This document shows positions 1 through 9,953 of a DNA stretch of 64,000 nucleotides, piece by piece; position 1 is the stretch's first letter, and every line of letters starts with the position of its first letter. The position numbers and the translations under genes are program-made. Below the pieces are notes generated by a model. It ran no database searches and was not told the DNA's origin. It worked only from the letters and a program-made list of their open reading frames with translations. Origin of the DNA: Roseburia sp. (GTDB lineage: Bacteria > Bacteroidota > Bacteroidia > Bacteroidales > Bacteroidaceae); assembly GCA_023665185.1 (NCBI GenBank), contig JAMPEL010000006.1:1-64000 (forward strand). The letters are read 5' to 3'.

Positions 1-245
1 ATCAGTGTACCTTGGAAATAAATTTTCAGCACCTTGTAATTTTGGGTTTTACTGGACTTTTGGATGGAAAAGGCATGTTTGGAGCGAAATTTATATGTCT
101 TTAAGTCGGACGGATTGTTCTTTTTGTCCACTTGAAATTTAAGGTTCAAAAGCCTCCGTAGAATCGCGTTTTTTCAACCACGGTAAGGTTCGGTTCATTT
201 TGAGGCGATTCTACGGAGGGCGGTTTTAACATATCAAATTATCAG
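1..245 (+). repeat. Long intergenic repeat, copy 1 (left end outside window)
   Basis: The first 245 bases match the 3' third of four other intergenic segments in this window. Two 22-bp 'CACCTTG' units (7-28 and 29-46) are followed by a variable stretch, then a hairpin with 15-bp arms CCTCCGTAGAATCGC (153-167) and its complement (205-219), and the end motif TTTTAACATATCAAATTATCA. Inside the hairpin loop AACC and GGTT can pair. The rest of the copy lies before base 1. No convincing gene is present. Orientation is the same as in the other four copies. Confidence 0.85.
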
Positions 246-294
246 AATATCTTTATTTTTAGCGACATATTGACACACATATATAAATGTATTC

Positions 295-447
295 GACAGA
301 CTCCTCCGTCACTTCGTGACACCTCCCCTAACTTAGGGGAGGAACCTGATTACCGTGCTTACAGAGAAGCCAACTATTTGATTAACAAGGTATATAGTTT
401 CTCCCCTAAGTTAGGGGAGGTGTCACGAAGTGACGGAGGAGTCTGTC
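295..447. mobile_element. MITE-like palindromic element A (153 bp)
   Basis: Near-perfect terminal inverted repeats of 47-48 bp (295-342 and 401-447) begin GACAGACTCCTCCGTC and end GACGGAGGAGTCTGTC, around a 58-bp centre. A second element of exactly 153 bp with the same ends is at 34558-34710. No coding capacity for a transposase is visible, so it would be non-autonomous. Both copies lie just 3' of a long intergenic repeat. It could also fold as a long RNA hairpin or act as a terminator. The mobile interpretation is inference from the paired copies. Confidence 0.7.
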
Positions 448-586
448 AGAAACCTGCATAGCCCATGTCAAAACCCTGCATAGCACCAGTCTAAAACACC
501 AATATCGCATCTGTCAAAATCACAAACAAGCATCTGCCAAATCCGGGGAAACTTCTCAACACGGAAGACGCTATTTTCCCGTTTTA

Positions 587-618
587 TTCGGTTTTTACAA
601 CGACATTCGCTATCTTTG
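587..618 (+). promoter_or_regulatory. Bacteroidetes-type promoter of metF
   Basis: TATCTTTG (611-618) fits the -7 box TAnnTTTG. A weak -33 box (TTCG, 587-590) lies 20 nt upstream. The metF start codon is 22 nt downstream of the -7 box. Confidence 0.6.
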
Positions 619-640
619 CACATATTATATAGTAAAAAAC

Positions 641-1594
641 ATGACTGTATCCGAACTTATCAACGATGCCGAGAAAACGGCATTCTCTTTTGAAGTGCTC
701 CCCCCATTGAAAGGAACGGGCACGACAAACTTGTTCAAGACAATCGACACTCTCAAAGAGTTCGACCCTCAATACATCAACATTACCACTCACCGCAGCG
801 AGTATGTGTACACGGGACAGCCCGACGGGACTTTCGTGCGCCACAATATGCGCCGTCGCCCCGGTACGGTAGCCGTGGCCTCTGCCATCATGGAAAGATA
901 TGGCATCAAGACTGTGCCGCACATCGTTTGCAGCGGAAACACGAGGGAGGATATTGAATACATGCTGCTCGACTTGCAGTTTCTGGGCATCACCGACTTG
1001 CTCGTGCTGCGAGGCGACAAGGCAAAAGAAGACGCCCACTTCAAACCGGTGGAGGACGGGTACAGCCATGCCACAGAACTGATAGCACAGATTAATCAGT
1101 ATAATGGCGGAACATTCATCGACGGCTCGCCGATAAAGTCGCCGGGCACTAAATTCTCGTATGGTGTGGCAAGCTACCCGGAGAAGCACGACGAGGCTCC
1201 GAACATGGAAGCAGACATTGCCGTATTGAAGATGAAGCAGGACATGGGAGCGGAGTATGCGGTGACACAGCTGTTCTACGACAACGAGAAATACTTCTCT
1301 TTTGTGAAACGCGCATACAAGGCGGGAGTGACCATCCCTATCATCCCGGGCATCAAGCCGCTGGCAAAGAGAAGCCAGATTACAGTGGTGCCCAAGACAT
1401 TCCATCTCGACATTCCACACGAGCTGGCGGCAGAAGCCGTGAAGTGCCAGACTGACGAGGAGGTGAAGCAACTCGGCATAGAATGGTGCGTGGCACAGTG
1501 CAAAGAACTCATCTCCAATGGTGTGCCTTCCATACATTTCTATACGGTATCGGCAGTGGACAGCATCCGGCAGGTGGCAGAACAGATTTACTAA
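641..1594 (+). CDS. metF: Methylenetetrahydrofolate reductase
   Basis: This is the FAD enzyme reducing 5,10-methylene-THF to 5-methyl-THF for methionine synthesis, in the cytosol. The 317-residue length suits bacterial MetF TIM barrels. Visible motifs are FSFEVLPP near residue 15 (the Glu corresponds to the conserved catalytic Glu), THRSEY at 50-55, LRGD at 123-126 (FAD/folate region), TQLFYD at 209-214 and PGIKP at 236-240. The ATG follows a good promoter. It heads a + strand series metF-holB-PSP1-gldH, with 109 bp to the next gene. Nothing abnormal is seen. Confidence 0.95.
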   Translation: MTVSELINDAEKTAFSFEVLPPLKGTGTTNLFKTIDTLKEFDPQYINITTHRSEYVYTGQPDGTFVRHNMRRRPGTVAVASAIMERYGIKTVPHIVCSGNTREDIEYMLLDLQFLGITDLLVLRGDKAKEDAHFKPVEDGYSHATELIAQINQYNGGTFIDGSPIKSPGTKFSYGVASYPEKHDEAPNMEADIAVLKMKQDMGAEYAVTQLFYDNEKYFSFVKRAYKAGVTIPIIPGIKPLAKRSQITVVPKTFHLDIPHELAAEAVKCQTDEEVKQLGIEWCVAQCKELISNGVPSIHFYTVSAVDSIRQVAEQIY

Positions 1595-1703
1595 CCGCTT
1601 GCCTACCGGAAGAGGGGATTCCGCATACGGACGCCCACGAACAAGAGTCGTCATATATAAGATTGGCATTGCCGGTCAAGCATAAACATAAATCTTTCAC
1701 ATC

Positions 1704-2840
1704 GTGTTTTTCAACGACATCATAGGACAGGACAGTGTAAAACAACGTCTCATTTGCGAGACAAATGAGGGCAAAGTGGCTCACGCACTGATGCTCTGCG
1801 GCCCGGAAGGTTGCGGAGCCATGCCCATTGCCATAGCCTACGCGCGCTATCTGCTTTGTCAGGGCGACAAGACAGAGGGCAATGCCTGTGGGAAATGCCG
1901 GCCATGCCTGATGATGGACAAGCTGCAACATCCCGATTTGCATTTCGCATTTCCCATATACAAGAAGTTTTCTTCAGGGAAACCTACCTACTGCGACGAC
2001 TTCCTTCGCGAATGGAGGGGAATGGTGGAGCAGTCGCCCTATTTCGGCATGACGGAATGGATGAGTGCCAGCGGGGCTGAGAACCAGCAACTGGTCATCT
2101 ATGCCGACGAGAGTGACGCGATAGCCAAGAAACTAAGCCTGAAATCGAGTCAGGGCGGATACAAGGTGATGATTGTGTGGCTGCCGGAGAAGATGCACGA
2201 GGCATGCGCCAATAAACTTCTGAAACTTCTTGAAGAGCCTCCGGCACAAACGGTATTCATCTTGGTGAGCGAGCGTCCCGACCTTGTGTTGCAGACCATA
2301 CGGAGCCGCACACAGATGATTGACGTGCCGCGACTTCCGGCGGAGGACATAGAAAAGACACTTGTCGAGAGAATGCACATATTGCCTGCCGAGGCGGCAC
2401 GAATAGCCCGCACGGCAGGGGGCAACATGGCGGCAGCCTTGAGAAATGTCACTGACGACTCGGAGTCGCAACTTTATTTCGACTTGTTCGTGAGCCTCAT
2501 GCGCCTGTCATACATGCGCAAGGTGAAGGAGATGAGACAGTGGAGCGAAAAGGTCGCCGGACTGGGACGGGAGCGTCAGAAGAATTTTCTGACTTATTGC
2601 CAGCGGATGGTTCGGGAGAATTTCATTTACAATTTCCGCCGCCACTCGCAACTCAACTACATAAACGAGCGGGAAGCGGAGTTTGCCGTGAAATTTGCCC
2701 CGTTCATCAACGAGAACAATGTGATGGGCATCATGGAGGAACTGTCACTCGCACAGCGCGACATTGAGCAAAACACAAATGCGAAGATTGTGTTTTTCGA
2801 CTTCTCGCTGAAAATGATTGTACTGATAAAGAACAGATAG
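1704..2840 (+). CDS. holB: DNA polymerase III delta' subunit (clamp-loader AAA+ protein)
   Basis: The 378-residue protein opens with the delta' signature FFNDIIGQ and a degenerate P-loop GPEGCGAM that lacks the Walker A lysine, as expected for the non-hydrolysing delta' subunit. A zinc-module cysteine cluster (CGKCRPC) and sensor region follow, with KLLKLLEEPP and a switch-like SERPDLVLQTIRSR segment. It should load the beta clamp together with DnaX and delta. The start is GTG at 1704; no in-frame ATG fits the conserved N terminus better. It precedes the PSP1-domain gene, a common arrangement in bacteria. Confidence 0.9.
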   Translation: MFFNDIIGQDSVKQRLICETNEGKVAHALMLCGPEGCGAMPIAIAYARYLLCQGDKTEGNACGKCRPCLMMDKLQHPDLHFAFPIYKKFSSGKPTYCDDFLREWRGMVEQSPYFGMTEWMSASGAENQQLVIYADESDAIAKKLSLKSSQGGYKVMIVWLPEKMHEACANKLLKLLEEPPAQTVFILVSERPDLVLQTIRSRTQMIDVPRLPAEDIEKTLVERMHILPAEAARIARTAGGNMAAALRNVTDDSESQLYFDLFVSLMRLSYMRKVKEMRQWSEKVAGLGRERQKNFLTYCQRMVRENFIYNFRRHSQLNYINEREAEFAVKFAPFINENNVMGIMEELSLAQRDIEQNTNAKIVFFDFSLKMIVLIKNR

Positions 2841-2908
2841 ACAAGCCGGGGAAACCAGAAAACAAACGAGGTGCCGGCATTAACTTTATATTGAAAGGAC
2901 TAAACAAC

Positions 2909-4255
2909 ATGAACGAATACAAATGTGGAAGCGGAGGATGCGGACTCTGCACTAAAGGATGCAGCCGCCATACAGACAAGCTGAACTCCTACGACTGGCT
3001 TGCCGACCTGCCCGACAACGCGCAGGCTTGCAACATCGTGGAGGTGCAGTTCAAACCGCCACGCAAGGGTTATTTCATCAATTCAAACAACCTGACACTT
3101 GAAAAAGGCGACATAGTGGCTGTGGAGTCGAGTCCGGGACACGACATCGGAACTGTCACCATGACAGGACGTCTTGTGCCGCTGCAAATAAAGAAAGCGA
3201 ATCTCAAGCCCGATGTTGAGCTGAAACGTATCTACCGGAAAGCCAAACCGGTGGACATGGAGAAGTTTGAGGAGGCAAAAGCGCGCGAGCATGGCACAAT
3301 GATTGCCTCACGACAGATAGCCAAAGACCTCGGACTGAAAATGAAAATAGGCGATGTGGAGTATCAGGGCGACGGCAACAAGGCTATTTTCTACTATATC
3401 GCTGACGAAAGAGTGGACTTCCGACAGCTCATCAAGGTGCTTGCCGACCGTTTCCGGGTACGCATCGAGATGAAACAGATTGGAGCCAGACAGGAAGCGG
3501 GACGCATAGGCGGAATCGGCCCGTGCGGCAGGGAATTGTGCTGTGCCACATGGATGACAAACTTCATCAGTGTATCGACCAGCGCGGCACGGTTTCAGGA
3601 TTTGTCGCTCAACCCGCAAAAGCTCGCCGGACAGTGCGCCAAACTGAAATGCTGCCTCAACTACGAGGTGGACCAATATGTGGAGTCGCTGAAGCGTCTG
3701 CCTTCAAGAGAAATCACATTGCAGACGGAAGACAACGAATACTTCTTCTTCAAAGCGGACATTCTGGCGCATACCATCACTTACTCTACGGACAAGCACA
3801 TACTTGCCAACGAGACTACAATCAGCGCGCGGAGAGCTTTTGAAGTCATCACAATGAATCGCAACGGCAAAAAGCCGAGTGCATTGAGCGAGGGAGAAAA
3901 GACGACAGAGAACAAGCCGCTCGACTTGTTGGAGCAGGAGAACATCACACGCTTCGACCGCAACAAGAAAAAGAGAAAACGCAGAGACAACAACGAGGGC
4001 AACGACAACGGCAAGGAAAGGTCACAGCAGAACCAACAAAACCGGCCGCGCCGACAGGAGAGGCAAGAAAAACCGGAAAGGCAGGAAAGGCAAGAACGTC
4101 AGGAAAAACGGGAAAGACAAGGACAGCCGAACCAGCAAAACGGACAGCAGCCGCAAAACAACAGGCGAAACAACGACAACCGCCGCCCACGAAGAAACAA
4201 CTCACAGCGGAACAACGGCGGCAACCCAAATAACGAAAACAAGAACAATCACTGA
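2909..4255 (+). CDS. PSP1-domain / RicT(YaaT)-like protein with basic Gln-Arg tail
   Basis: The start is placed at ATG 2909 (MNEYKCGSGGCG), six codons after a possible TTG at 2891. The 448-residue protein has a Cys-rich N terminus (CGSGGCGLCTKGC), a PSP1 domain in the middle and the family's Cys signature GPCGRELCCATW near residue 200, followed by KLAGQCAKLKCCLNYE. In Bacillus, YaaT/RicT belongs to an Fe-S complex affecting RNA processing; that role is not established here. The last ~90 residues are low-complexity Gln/Arg/Asn/Glu with repeated 'RQE' units, suggesting RNA contact. It sits between holB and gldH. Confidence 0.85.
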   Translation: MNEYKCGSGGCGLCTKGCSRHTDKLNSYDWLADLPDNAQACNIVEVQFKPPRKGYFINSNNLTLEKGDIVAVESSPGHDIGTVTMTGRLVPLQIKKANLKPDVELKRIYRKAKPVDMEKFEEAKAREHGTMIASRQIAKDLGLKMKIGDVEYQGDGNKAIFYYIADERVDFRQLIKVLADRFRVRIEMKQIGARQEAGRIGGIGPCGRELCCATWMTNFISVSTSAARFQDLSLNPQKLAGQCAKLKCCLNYEVDQYVESLKRLPSREITLQTEDNEYFFFKADILAHTITYSTDKHILANETTISARRAFEVITMNRNGKKPSALSEGEKTTENKPLDLLEQENITRFDRNKKKRKRRDNNEGNDNGKERSQQNQQNRPRRQERQEKPERQERQERQEKRERQGQPNQQNGQQPQNNRRNNDNRRPRRNNSQRNNGGNPNNENKNNH

Positions 4256-4320
4256 CGAAAAACGGCAACACGCACAATGTTCCGGAATCAGTATCTACTT
4301 CTTTGTGACAACAGCAGGTA

Positions 4321-4785
4321 ATGAAACTGAAATCATTCATGCACATCATAACAGGACTGTCGGGCATATTGCTATTAGCTATGTGTCAGGACAGTCCTTT
4401 TTTCCACCGGTTTGCTAAAGTGGACAGAGACGGATGGCACTCCGACAGTGCCGCTGTGTTTGAGCTTCCTGTATATCAGAAAGACTGCCACGCGAATGTG
4501 GATGTATGGATTCGCTCCACAGCCGAATATACAAGCGAGTCGCTCACACTTGTCGCCACAGCCGAATGTGGCGGGAATATGGTATGGCGCGACACCCTGT
4601 CCATACATTTATACGATGACAAAGGAAAATGTACAGGAACGGGATTTCCTTTTACGGAATACCATATAGAAGCCAAAGCCTTAGAAATAAAGGCTGACAC
4701 GAACTACACGATACGCATAAGGCATATCATGCGCGACAATCCGGTAAGGGGTATCACCGCTTGCGGAATAAGATTATCGGAATGA
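4321..4785 (+). CDS. gldH: GldH-family lipoprotein
   Basis: The 154-residue protein has a signal peptide ending in lipobox LLLAMC, which predicts lipidation and membrane anchoring. The body matches the GldH family: a phenylalanine-rich start of the mature part (PFFHRFAKVD) and a beta-rich region with WRDTLSIHLYD and GKCTGTGFPFTEY. GldH was named for gliding in Flavobacterium but is kept in non-gliding Bacteroidales next to holB/PSP1 genes, so a motility role here is unlikely. It is the last gene of the + series and ends before a shared terminator. Confidence 0.88.
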   Translation: MKLKSFMHIITGLSGILLLAMCQDSPFFHRFAKVDRDGWHSDSAAVFELPVYQKDCHANVDVWIRSTAEYTSESLTLVATAECGGNMVWRDTLSIHLYDDKGKCTGTGFPFTEYHIEAKALEIKADTNYTIRIRHIMRDNPVRGITACGIRLSE

Positions 4786-4811
4786 AAACAAAAATCTTTC
4801 AGAACCAAACT

Positions 4812-4861
4812 AAAACAAGCGCGGGAACTGTCGGTTTGTCCGAAGTTCCCGCGCTTGTTTT
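4812..4861. terminator. Bidirectional terminator between gldH and rodA
   Basis: A perfect 18-bp inverted repeat (arms 4812-4829 and 4844-4861) with AAAAC and GTTTT ends lies between two convergent genes. A T-run is present in either reading direction, so it can stop transcripts of both operons. Confidence 0.9.
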
Positions 4862-4911
4862 ATTCTTATCCGCAAACGCAAATCCGAGGCATTTACGGAA
4901 TATTGGATTCA

Positions 4912-6375
4912 CTATCTTTTCTTCAGATTTCTTTCGGCATCCATTCTGAGAAAGACGAAAAGCAGAATGGTGAAGCCCCACAGCGAGGAACCTCCATAAC
5001 TGAAAAAAGGAAGCGGAATACCGATAACGGGAGTCAGTCCAAGCACCATCCCGACATTGACAAACAGGTGGAAAAGAAAAATACTTGCCACTGAATATCC
5101 GTAAACCCGACCTAACGTGTCAGGCTGGCGTTCGGCTACATATATCAGCCTCCATATAAAAAGAAGATAGACAAGAAGCACTGCTGACGAACCGATGAAG
5201 CCTTCTTCCTCACCTACCGTACAGAAAATGAAATCGGTATCCTGCTCCGGAACGTATTTCAACTTGGTCTGCGTGCCGTTCAAGAATCCTTTCCCTTCAA
5301 AACCACCGGAACCGATGGCTATCTTTGCCTGATTCACATTATATCCCGCACCACGAATGTCTTCCTTCATTCCCAGCAACACTTCGATGCGTACACGCTG
5401 ATGGTCGCCGAGCGCGTTGAACATACGATGGCACATGTAGAAAAAGCTTGTGGAAGATATGGCAAACAGGGTTATCAGAATATACTTGTACACGCGGGTA
5501 TAGAAAGCCAGCCCTATCAGATAAAGAATAATAGCCACATTGACAGCCAACATCAGATGGCAGACGTTGAAAGGAATGACGTATGCAGAGAAAAAATAGG
5601 CTATCAGCGTAGTGCCCACTCCTCCGAAAAGCATAATCTTGACGGCAAGGGCATTGCGGCAAAACACCCAAGTCATGCCGATGGTAAAAACCATTGCCAG
5701 CAGAAGCACGGTAAATTCCCCGACAGACACCGGCATGTCGCTGATGAAGTCATCACAAAAACGCATTCCCACCACAAAATAGACCACAGCGGCAAATGCG
5801 GAAAAAAGGAACGCGCCAGTCATGCCCTCCCGGTATAGCACAAGGAAAAAAGCAAAGTACACCAATGCCGTTCCAGTCTCTTTCTGACACACAATGAGCA
5901 CCATCGGCAAAAGGATAAGTCCTACAACACGCGCAAAATCTTTCAGATTATCGATATTGAATCCATAGCGGTCCATATATTTACCTATGGCAAGAGCCAC
6001 GGCAAACTTGGCAAATTCTGCCGGCTGTATCTTCATGAACGTACCTATCGGCAACCACGAGCGAGATCCCTTTGTCTCGGGCGCAATGACAATGGTGACG
6101 AGCAAAACCACTATCATTACTATATATATATAATAGGAAGCCGTATCGAAAAACCTTTTCTCGATAAGGAGCAAGATGCCGGCAAGGCATACGGAAGTGC
6201 CAACCCACAGAAGCTGTTTTCCTGAATTACAGCTGAGACTGAACACATCGGGGTTGCTGAAATCATAGCTTGCTCCACACACAGAGAACCATCCCCATGT
6301 AACCAAAATAAGATAAAGCCCGATAGTCCACCAGTCGAGCGACCTCACCACTCCTTTACGTCCTTCGTTTTGCAT
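4912..6375 (-). CDS. rodA: Peptidoglycan glycosyltransferase RodA (SEDS family)
   Basis: A 487-residue polytopic inner-membrane protein with the SEDS hallmarks: GSRSWLPIG early, EQDTDFIFCTVGEEEGF in the large loop, and PVIGIPLPFFSYGGSS near the C terminus. It polymerises glycan strands from lipid II during side-wall growth with PBP2. The length, greater than the ~370 residues of E. coli, is usual for Bacteroidetes RodA. It is the last gene of the purH-mre-mrdA-rodA operon, 51 bp after mrdA. Confidence 0.95.
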   Translation of the reverse strand: MQNEGRKGVVRSLDWWTIGLYLILVTWGWFSVCGASYDFSNPDVFSLSCNSGKQLLWVGTSVCLAGILLLIEKRFFDTASYYIYIVMIVVLLVTIVIAPETKGSRSWLPIGTFMKIQPAEFAKFAVALAIGKYMDRYGFNIDNLKDFARVVGLILLPMVLIVCQKETGTALVYFAFFLVLYREGMTGAFLFSAFAAVVYFVVGMRFCDDFISDMPVSVGEFTVLLLAMVFTIGMTWVFCRNALAVKIMLFGGVGTTLIAYFFSAYVIPFNVCHLMLAVNVAIILYLIGLAFYTRVYKYILITLFAISSTSFFYMCHRMFNALGDHQRVRIEVLLGMKEDIRGAGYNVNQAKIAIGSGGFEGKGFLNGTQTKLKYVPEQDTDFIFCTVGEEEGFIGSSAVLLVYLLFIWRLIYVAERQPDTLGRVYGYSVASIFLFHLFVNVGMVLGLTPVIGIPLPFFSYGGSSLWGFTILLFVFLRMDAERNLKKR

Positions 6376-6426
6376 TTGAATAAAATTGTTTTGTATTTGT
6401 AACCTGTAAGAAACATCGGCTGTTGC

Positions 6427-8349
6427 TTATTCAGAAACAGAAGCATCGTCAGCAGCCGCCGTCTTTTCCTCATGACTTTTGCTGACAAGAATCTTCTTCG
6501 CCTCGTTCGGCAACCCGTATGACACATGCTTATGCTGAAACTCCTCTGCCTTTCTCTCGCTCTCAGGCGAAAGCTTGCCGTTGATATACTGCTCCATCAT
6601 CAGCGCGCCAAGCGGCACTCCGTAGTTCGCCCCCCATCCACCGTTCTCCACATACACCGCAATGGCTATCTGAGGATCGTTCATCGGCGCAAAGCCCATA
6701 AAAGCAGAGTGGTCCTTTCCATGAGGATTCTGAGCCGTACCGGTTTTTCCGCATACTTCATACATCGGATTGTCCGCCGCACGACATGTTCCTCCGGTCA
6801 CTGCCTTCCGCATTCCCCCTACAATATATTCGTAATACTTTGAATCGACCATCGTTGTATGCTTCTCCAGCAGGCTGTCGGCAAGCTGTGCGCCCTCAAC
6901 ATGCCTCACCACATGCGGTGTGATGTAATAGCCCCGGTTCGCAATCGTCGCCCCGAGATTGGCAATTTGCAACGGAGTGAGCAACACCTCACCCTGCCCG
7001 ATAGATATGCTGACAACAGTCAGTCCCGACCAGCTGCCCCGATAGGCCTTGTCATAATACTGGGCATTGGGAATCATTCCACGCGCCTCGCTTGGCAGGT
7101 CTATGCCCAACTTGTAGCCAAATCCCATAGACACCATATAATCTTTCCACCGGGTCATGGCATCCTGCACGGATGCGTACTTCTTGCGGTTGCCAAACAT
7201 ATAATACAGTCCCCAGCAAAAATATCCGTTGCACGAGGTGGCTATGGCGGGTTGCAATGGAAGCGGGGCGGCATGTCCGTGGCATCCCACTTTCAGACGT
7301 CCGAAACGGAAACCGTGAGAGCATGGATAAGCGGTAGAGGCAGTGATGATTCCTTCCTGCAAGAACGTCAGAGCCTGAGAAGTCTTGAACGTAGAACCGG
7401 GAGGATAAGTACCGAGTACCGCACGGTTAATCATAGGCTTGAGCGGGTCGCGCCCCATTCTTGCCATCATCTTTCCACGCTGCTTTCCCTCCATAAGGCG
7501 CGGGTCATATGTCGGAGCCGATACCATACAAAGCACCTCTCCCGTCTTCGGCTCTATGGCGACAATACTTCCCTTCTTGCCCTCCATGAGTCTTTCGCCG
7601 AGTTTCTGAAGCTCAAGGTCGATACTCAGTGTAACATCCTTTCCCGGTACAGGCTTACGGTCTCTGGCTCCATCCTTATAATGTCCCTGTATCCTGCCTC
7701 TGGCATCGCGGAGCAGCACTTCCACTCCTTTTTCTCCACGAAGAAACGGCTCGTATGAACGCTCCACCCCCTGCTTTCCGATATAGTCGCCCGACTGATA
7801 GTACTCGTCAGCCTCTATATCAGAAGGAGAAACCTCAGCCACATCACCAAGCACATGCGCCGCATACGGATAGCGGTAGCGGCGGATTGCCCTTTCGCGC
7901 ACATAAAATCCACGGAAGCGGAACAGTTTTTCCTGAAAGACAGAAAACTCCTCCGCAGGAATCTGTCCGACAAACAGTTGCTGCGTATAGGTGGAATATC
8001 CCGGATTCTTTCTTTTGTCTTTAATGACAGACATACGATTGTCGAACTCTTCCTTTGTCATGCCAAGCGTATGGCACAAATCAAGCGTGTCGAGTCCGGA
8101 AATCTCACGCATGACCACCATAATGTCGTATGCCGGCTGGTTGTAAACAAGAAGACTCCCGTTACGGTCGTATATGCCTCCGCGAGAAGGATAAAGCACC
8201 TTATTCAGAAAGGCATTACTGTCGGCATACGTCTTGTAATCCTCACTCATAAGCTGAAGAAAGGCAAGACGTATGATATAAGTGACTACTATTATCAGCG
8301 CAATGCCACCTATCACAAATTTCCGACTTTCAAGAATATGATTTTTCAT
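6427..8349 (-). CDS. mrdA: Penicillin-binding protein 2, elongation transpeptidase
   Basis: The 640-residue class B PBP has one N-terminal membrane anchor (about residues 10-32), a dimerisation domain containing RGGIYDRNG (56-64), and a transpeptidase domain with S319-T-F-K, the SCN motif at 372-374 and KTGTAQ at 535-540. It cross-links new wall in the elongasome as partner of RodA. The C terminus ends in a charged Lys/Glu/Ala tail. It lies between mreD and rodA in the same operon. All catalytic motifs are intact. Confidence 0.95.
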   Translation of the reverse strand: MKNHILESRKFVIGGIALIIVVTYIIRLAFLQLMSEDYKTYADSNAFLNKVLYPSRGGIYDRNGSLLVYNQPAYDIMVVMREISGLDTLDLCHTLGMTKEEFDNRMSVIKDKRKNPGYSTYTQQLFVGQIPAEEFSVFQEKLFRFRGFYVRERAIRRYRYPYAAHVLGDVAEVSPSDIEADEYYQSGDYIGKQGVERSYEPFLRGEKGVEVLLRDARGRIQGHYKDGARDRKPVPGKDVTLSIDLELQKLGERLMEGKKGSIVAIEPKTGEVLCMVSAPTYDPRLMEGKQRGKMMARMGRDPLKPMINRAVLGTYPPGSTFKTSQALTFLQEGIITASTAYPCSHGFRFGRLKVGCHGHAAPLPLQPAIATSCNGYFCWGLYYMFGNRKKYASVQDAMTRWKDYMVSMGFGYKLGIDLPSEARGMIPNAQYYDKAYRGSWSGLTVVSISIGQGEVLLTPLQIANLGATIANRGYYITPHVVRHVEGAQLADSLLEKHTTMVDSKYYEYIVGGMRKAVTGGTCRAADNPMYEVCGKTGTAQNPHGKDHSAFMGFAPMNDPQIAIAVYVENGGWGANYGVPLGALMMEQYINGKLSPESERKAEEFQHKHVSYGLPNEAKKILVSKSHEEKTAAADDASVSE

Positions 8350-8441
8350 TTGCTATTTTCGACAACATCCCAAAGGGGACATAACCATAAAAGTTCACAG
8401 TTGAATAAATGCCATATTTACTTCCGAAAAACAAAAAGATG

Positions 8442-8951
8442 CTACCGCACTTTTCTTCTTATCAGCAACTCGACAAAAAGAATTATCACGGCAGACAATA
8501 CCGTACCTCCAAATATCGAAATAGCGGTAAGCACCCAGTCGGCAAGCGAGAACGCATCAAGAAAAAAGAATGCCGCATGAAATACAAACATGGCGATCAA
8601 CGTATAGGAGAAGAAACGTCCCAGTCCCATATTCGCCAATAACGGCTCAAAGTTCTCAGGCGCATCACGGGGAATGAAAAGGCGCAAAAGAGGCGGTTGA
8701 ATCATGGCAAGCAGCGTACAGGAAGCAGCTCCGATGCCGGAAGTGTTCGTACACATGTCGAACAGCATCCCGGTCACAAATCCCCACAGAAGGATACCGA
8801 TGCGCGAAGTTCCCGCCCTGAAGCTTGTCAGCATATAACCGAAAACAAGCGGGGTGGCATATCCCAAAAGATGCAGATGATTCAGTATAAGCACCTGGAC
8901 AGCCAACAGAATTATCAATCTGAACAAACGAAATATGAAGGAATTACTCAT
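8442..8951 (-). CDS. mreD: Rod shape-determining protein MreD
   Basis: A 169-residue, very hydrophobic protein with about five membrane segments, in the fixed position between mreC and mrdA. Sequence conservation in MreD is weak, so the call rests on size, topology and context; the stretch LLWGFVTGMLFDMCTNT resembles the MreD core. It bridges MreC and the PBP2/RodA complex in the inner membrane. Confidence 0.88.
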   Translation of the reverse strand: MSNSFIFRLFRLIILLAVQVLILNHLHLLGYATPLVFGYMLTSFRAGTSRIGILLWGFVTGMLFDMCTNTSGIGAASCTLLAMIQPPLLRLFIPRDAPENFEPLLANMGLGRFFSYTLIAMFVFHAAFFFLDAFSLADWVLTAISIFGGTVLSAVIILFVELLIRRKVR

Positions 8952-9020
8952 TGCCTTATTCTTTTTGCATTAGTCATTTCAACGGGACAAGGAAAAGGAT
9001 TCTGTAAAACCAGAGACGAA

Positions 9021-9869
9021 TCAGTTCGTCATCAGCGAATCGGCTTTGTATTCAAGCTCCCTGCGCTCTGGTTTTGAATAGTTTGTAATGACACTGACGT
9101 TGCGCAGAGTCTTGAAATCAGCAAAAAGATGAACACGCAACCTGTATGACATGCCATCCGCCGAGTCGCCGAAATCCGTCACACGTCCGATAGGAACACC
9201 CGGAGGAAATATGTCCGAAAAGCCATTTGTCTCTACCACTTCCCCACGCTTCACCTTTGCATGGCGCGGAACACCCGCCACATACGAAATGTCCACCGCT
9301 CCGCGCTGCCACTGCATGGTGCCGAAATGTTCTGAGCCACGAAGGCGGCAACTGACTTTTGAGCTGGTGTTCAGCAATGGTATGACTACGGAATAGTGGT
9401 CGGAAGTAAGATAAACTACTCCGACAACACCACGCGAACAGACCACACCCATTTCAGGACGTATTCCGTCAGCCTCTCCTTTGTCTATGGTTATCAGATT
9501 ATTGTTGCGATGAAGAGTGGAATTGACCACATGCGCACCGACAAATTCATATTCCGGCGGCAATATTTTGTTCAAGACAACGGTGTCCGTATCCTGAAGC
9601 CTCCGTTCCAAAACATCCAACCTTTTGCGAAGCTCTTCATTATCAGCCTCAAGCTGACGGTTCACAGTCTGCAAATCAAGATAGGAGGTAATGCTGCTTG
9701 TAAACGAGTAGACACTGCCCACCACCGTGTTGGCAGTAGTCAGCCACGCACTTTCCTGATACCCTCCGGCATGGAACAGTGTCACAAGACTGACAGTCTC
9801 CAGAACAAGAAAAACAAACCAATATAAATATTTACGAAGAAAATCTATCAGATTACGCATAAAACACAA
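9021..9869 (-). CDS. mreC: Rod shape-determining protein MreC
   Basis: The 282-residue protein has one N-terminal transmembrane helix (about residues 13-31), a coiled coil around 63-95 (NRQLEADNEELRKRLDVLE), and the periplasmic double beta-barrel with NSTLHRNNNLITIDKGEADG and GVVCSRGVVGVVY. It forms the periplasmic scaffold that activates PBP2. The gene lies 69 bp upstream of mreD and 174 bp downstream of mreB; the latter gap holds an inverted repeat. Confidence 0.95.
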   Translation of the reverse strand: MCFMRNLIDFLRKYLYWFVFLVLETVSLVTLFHAGGYQESAWLTTANTVVGSVYSFTSSITSYLDLQTVNRQLEADNEELRKRLDVLERRLQDTDTVVLNKILPPEYEFVGAHVVNSTLHRNNNLITIDKGEADGIRPEMGVVCSRGVVGVVYLTSDHYSVVIPLLNTSSKVSCRLRGSEHFGTMQWQRGAVDISYVAGVPRHAKVKRGEVVETNGFSDIFPPGVPIGRVTDFGDSADGMSYRLRVHLFADFKTLRNVSVITNYSKPERRELEYKADSLMTN

Positions 9870-9953
9870 TGTATGGAAGACAGGTCACGCACCTTCGACA
9901 CAAACAGGCCATGTATGCATGCCCTCACAAAACACGGACGGAGCCTATACCAT

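Noticed and set aside
584..1669. Long frame antisense to metF (361 codons)
   Set aside because: It is a shadow of metF, whose product is certain; composition is not protein-like.
1704..2840. Degenerate P-loop of HolB as damage
   Set aside because: Loss of the Walker lysine is normal in delta' subunits.
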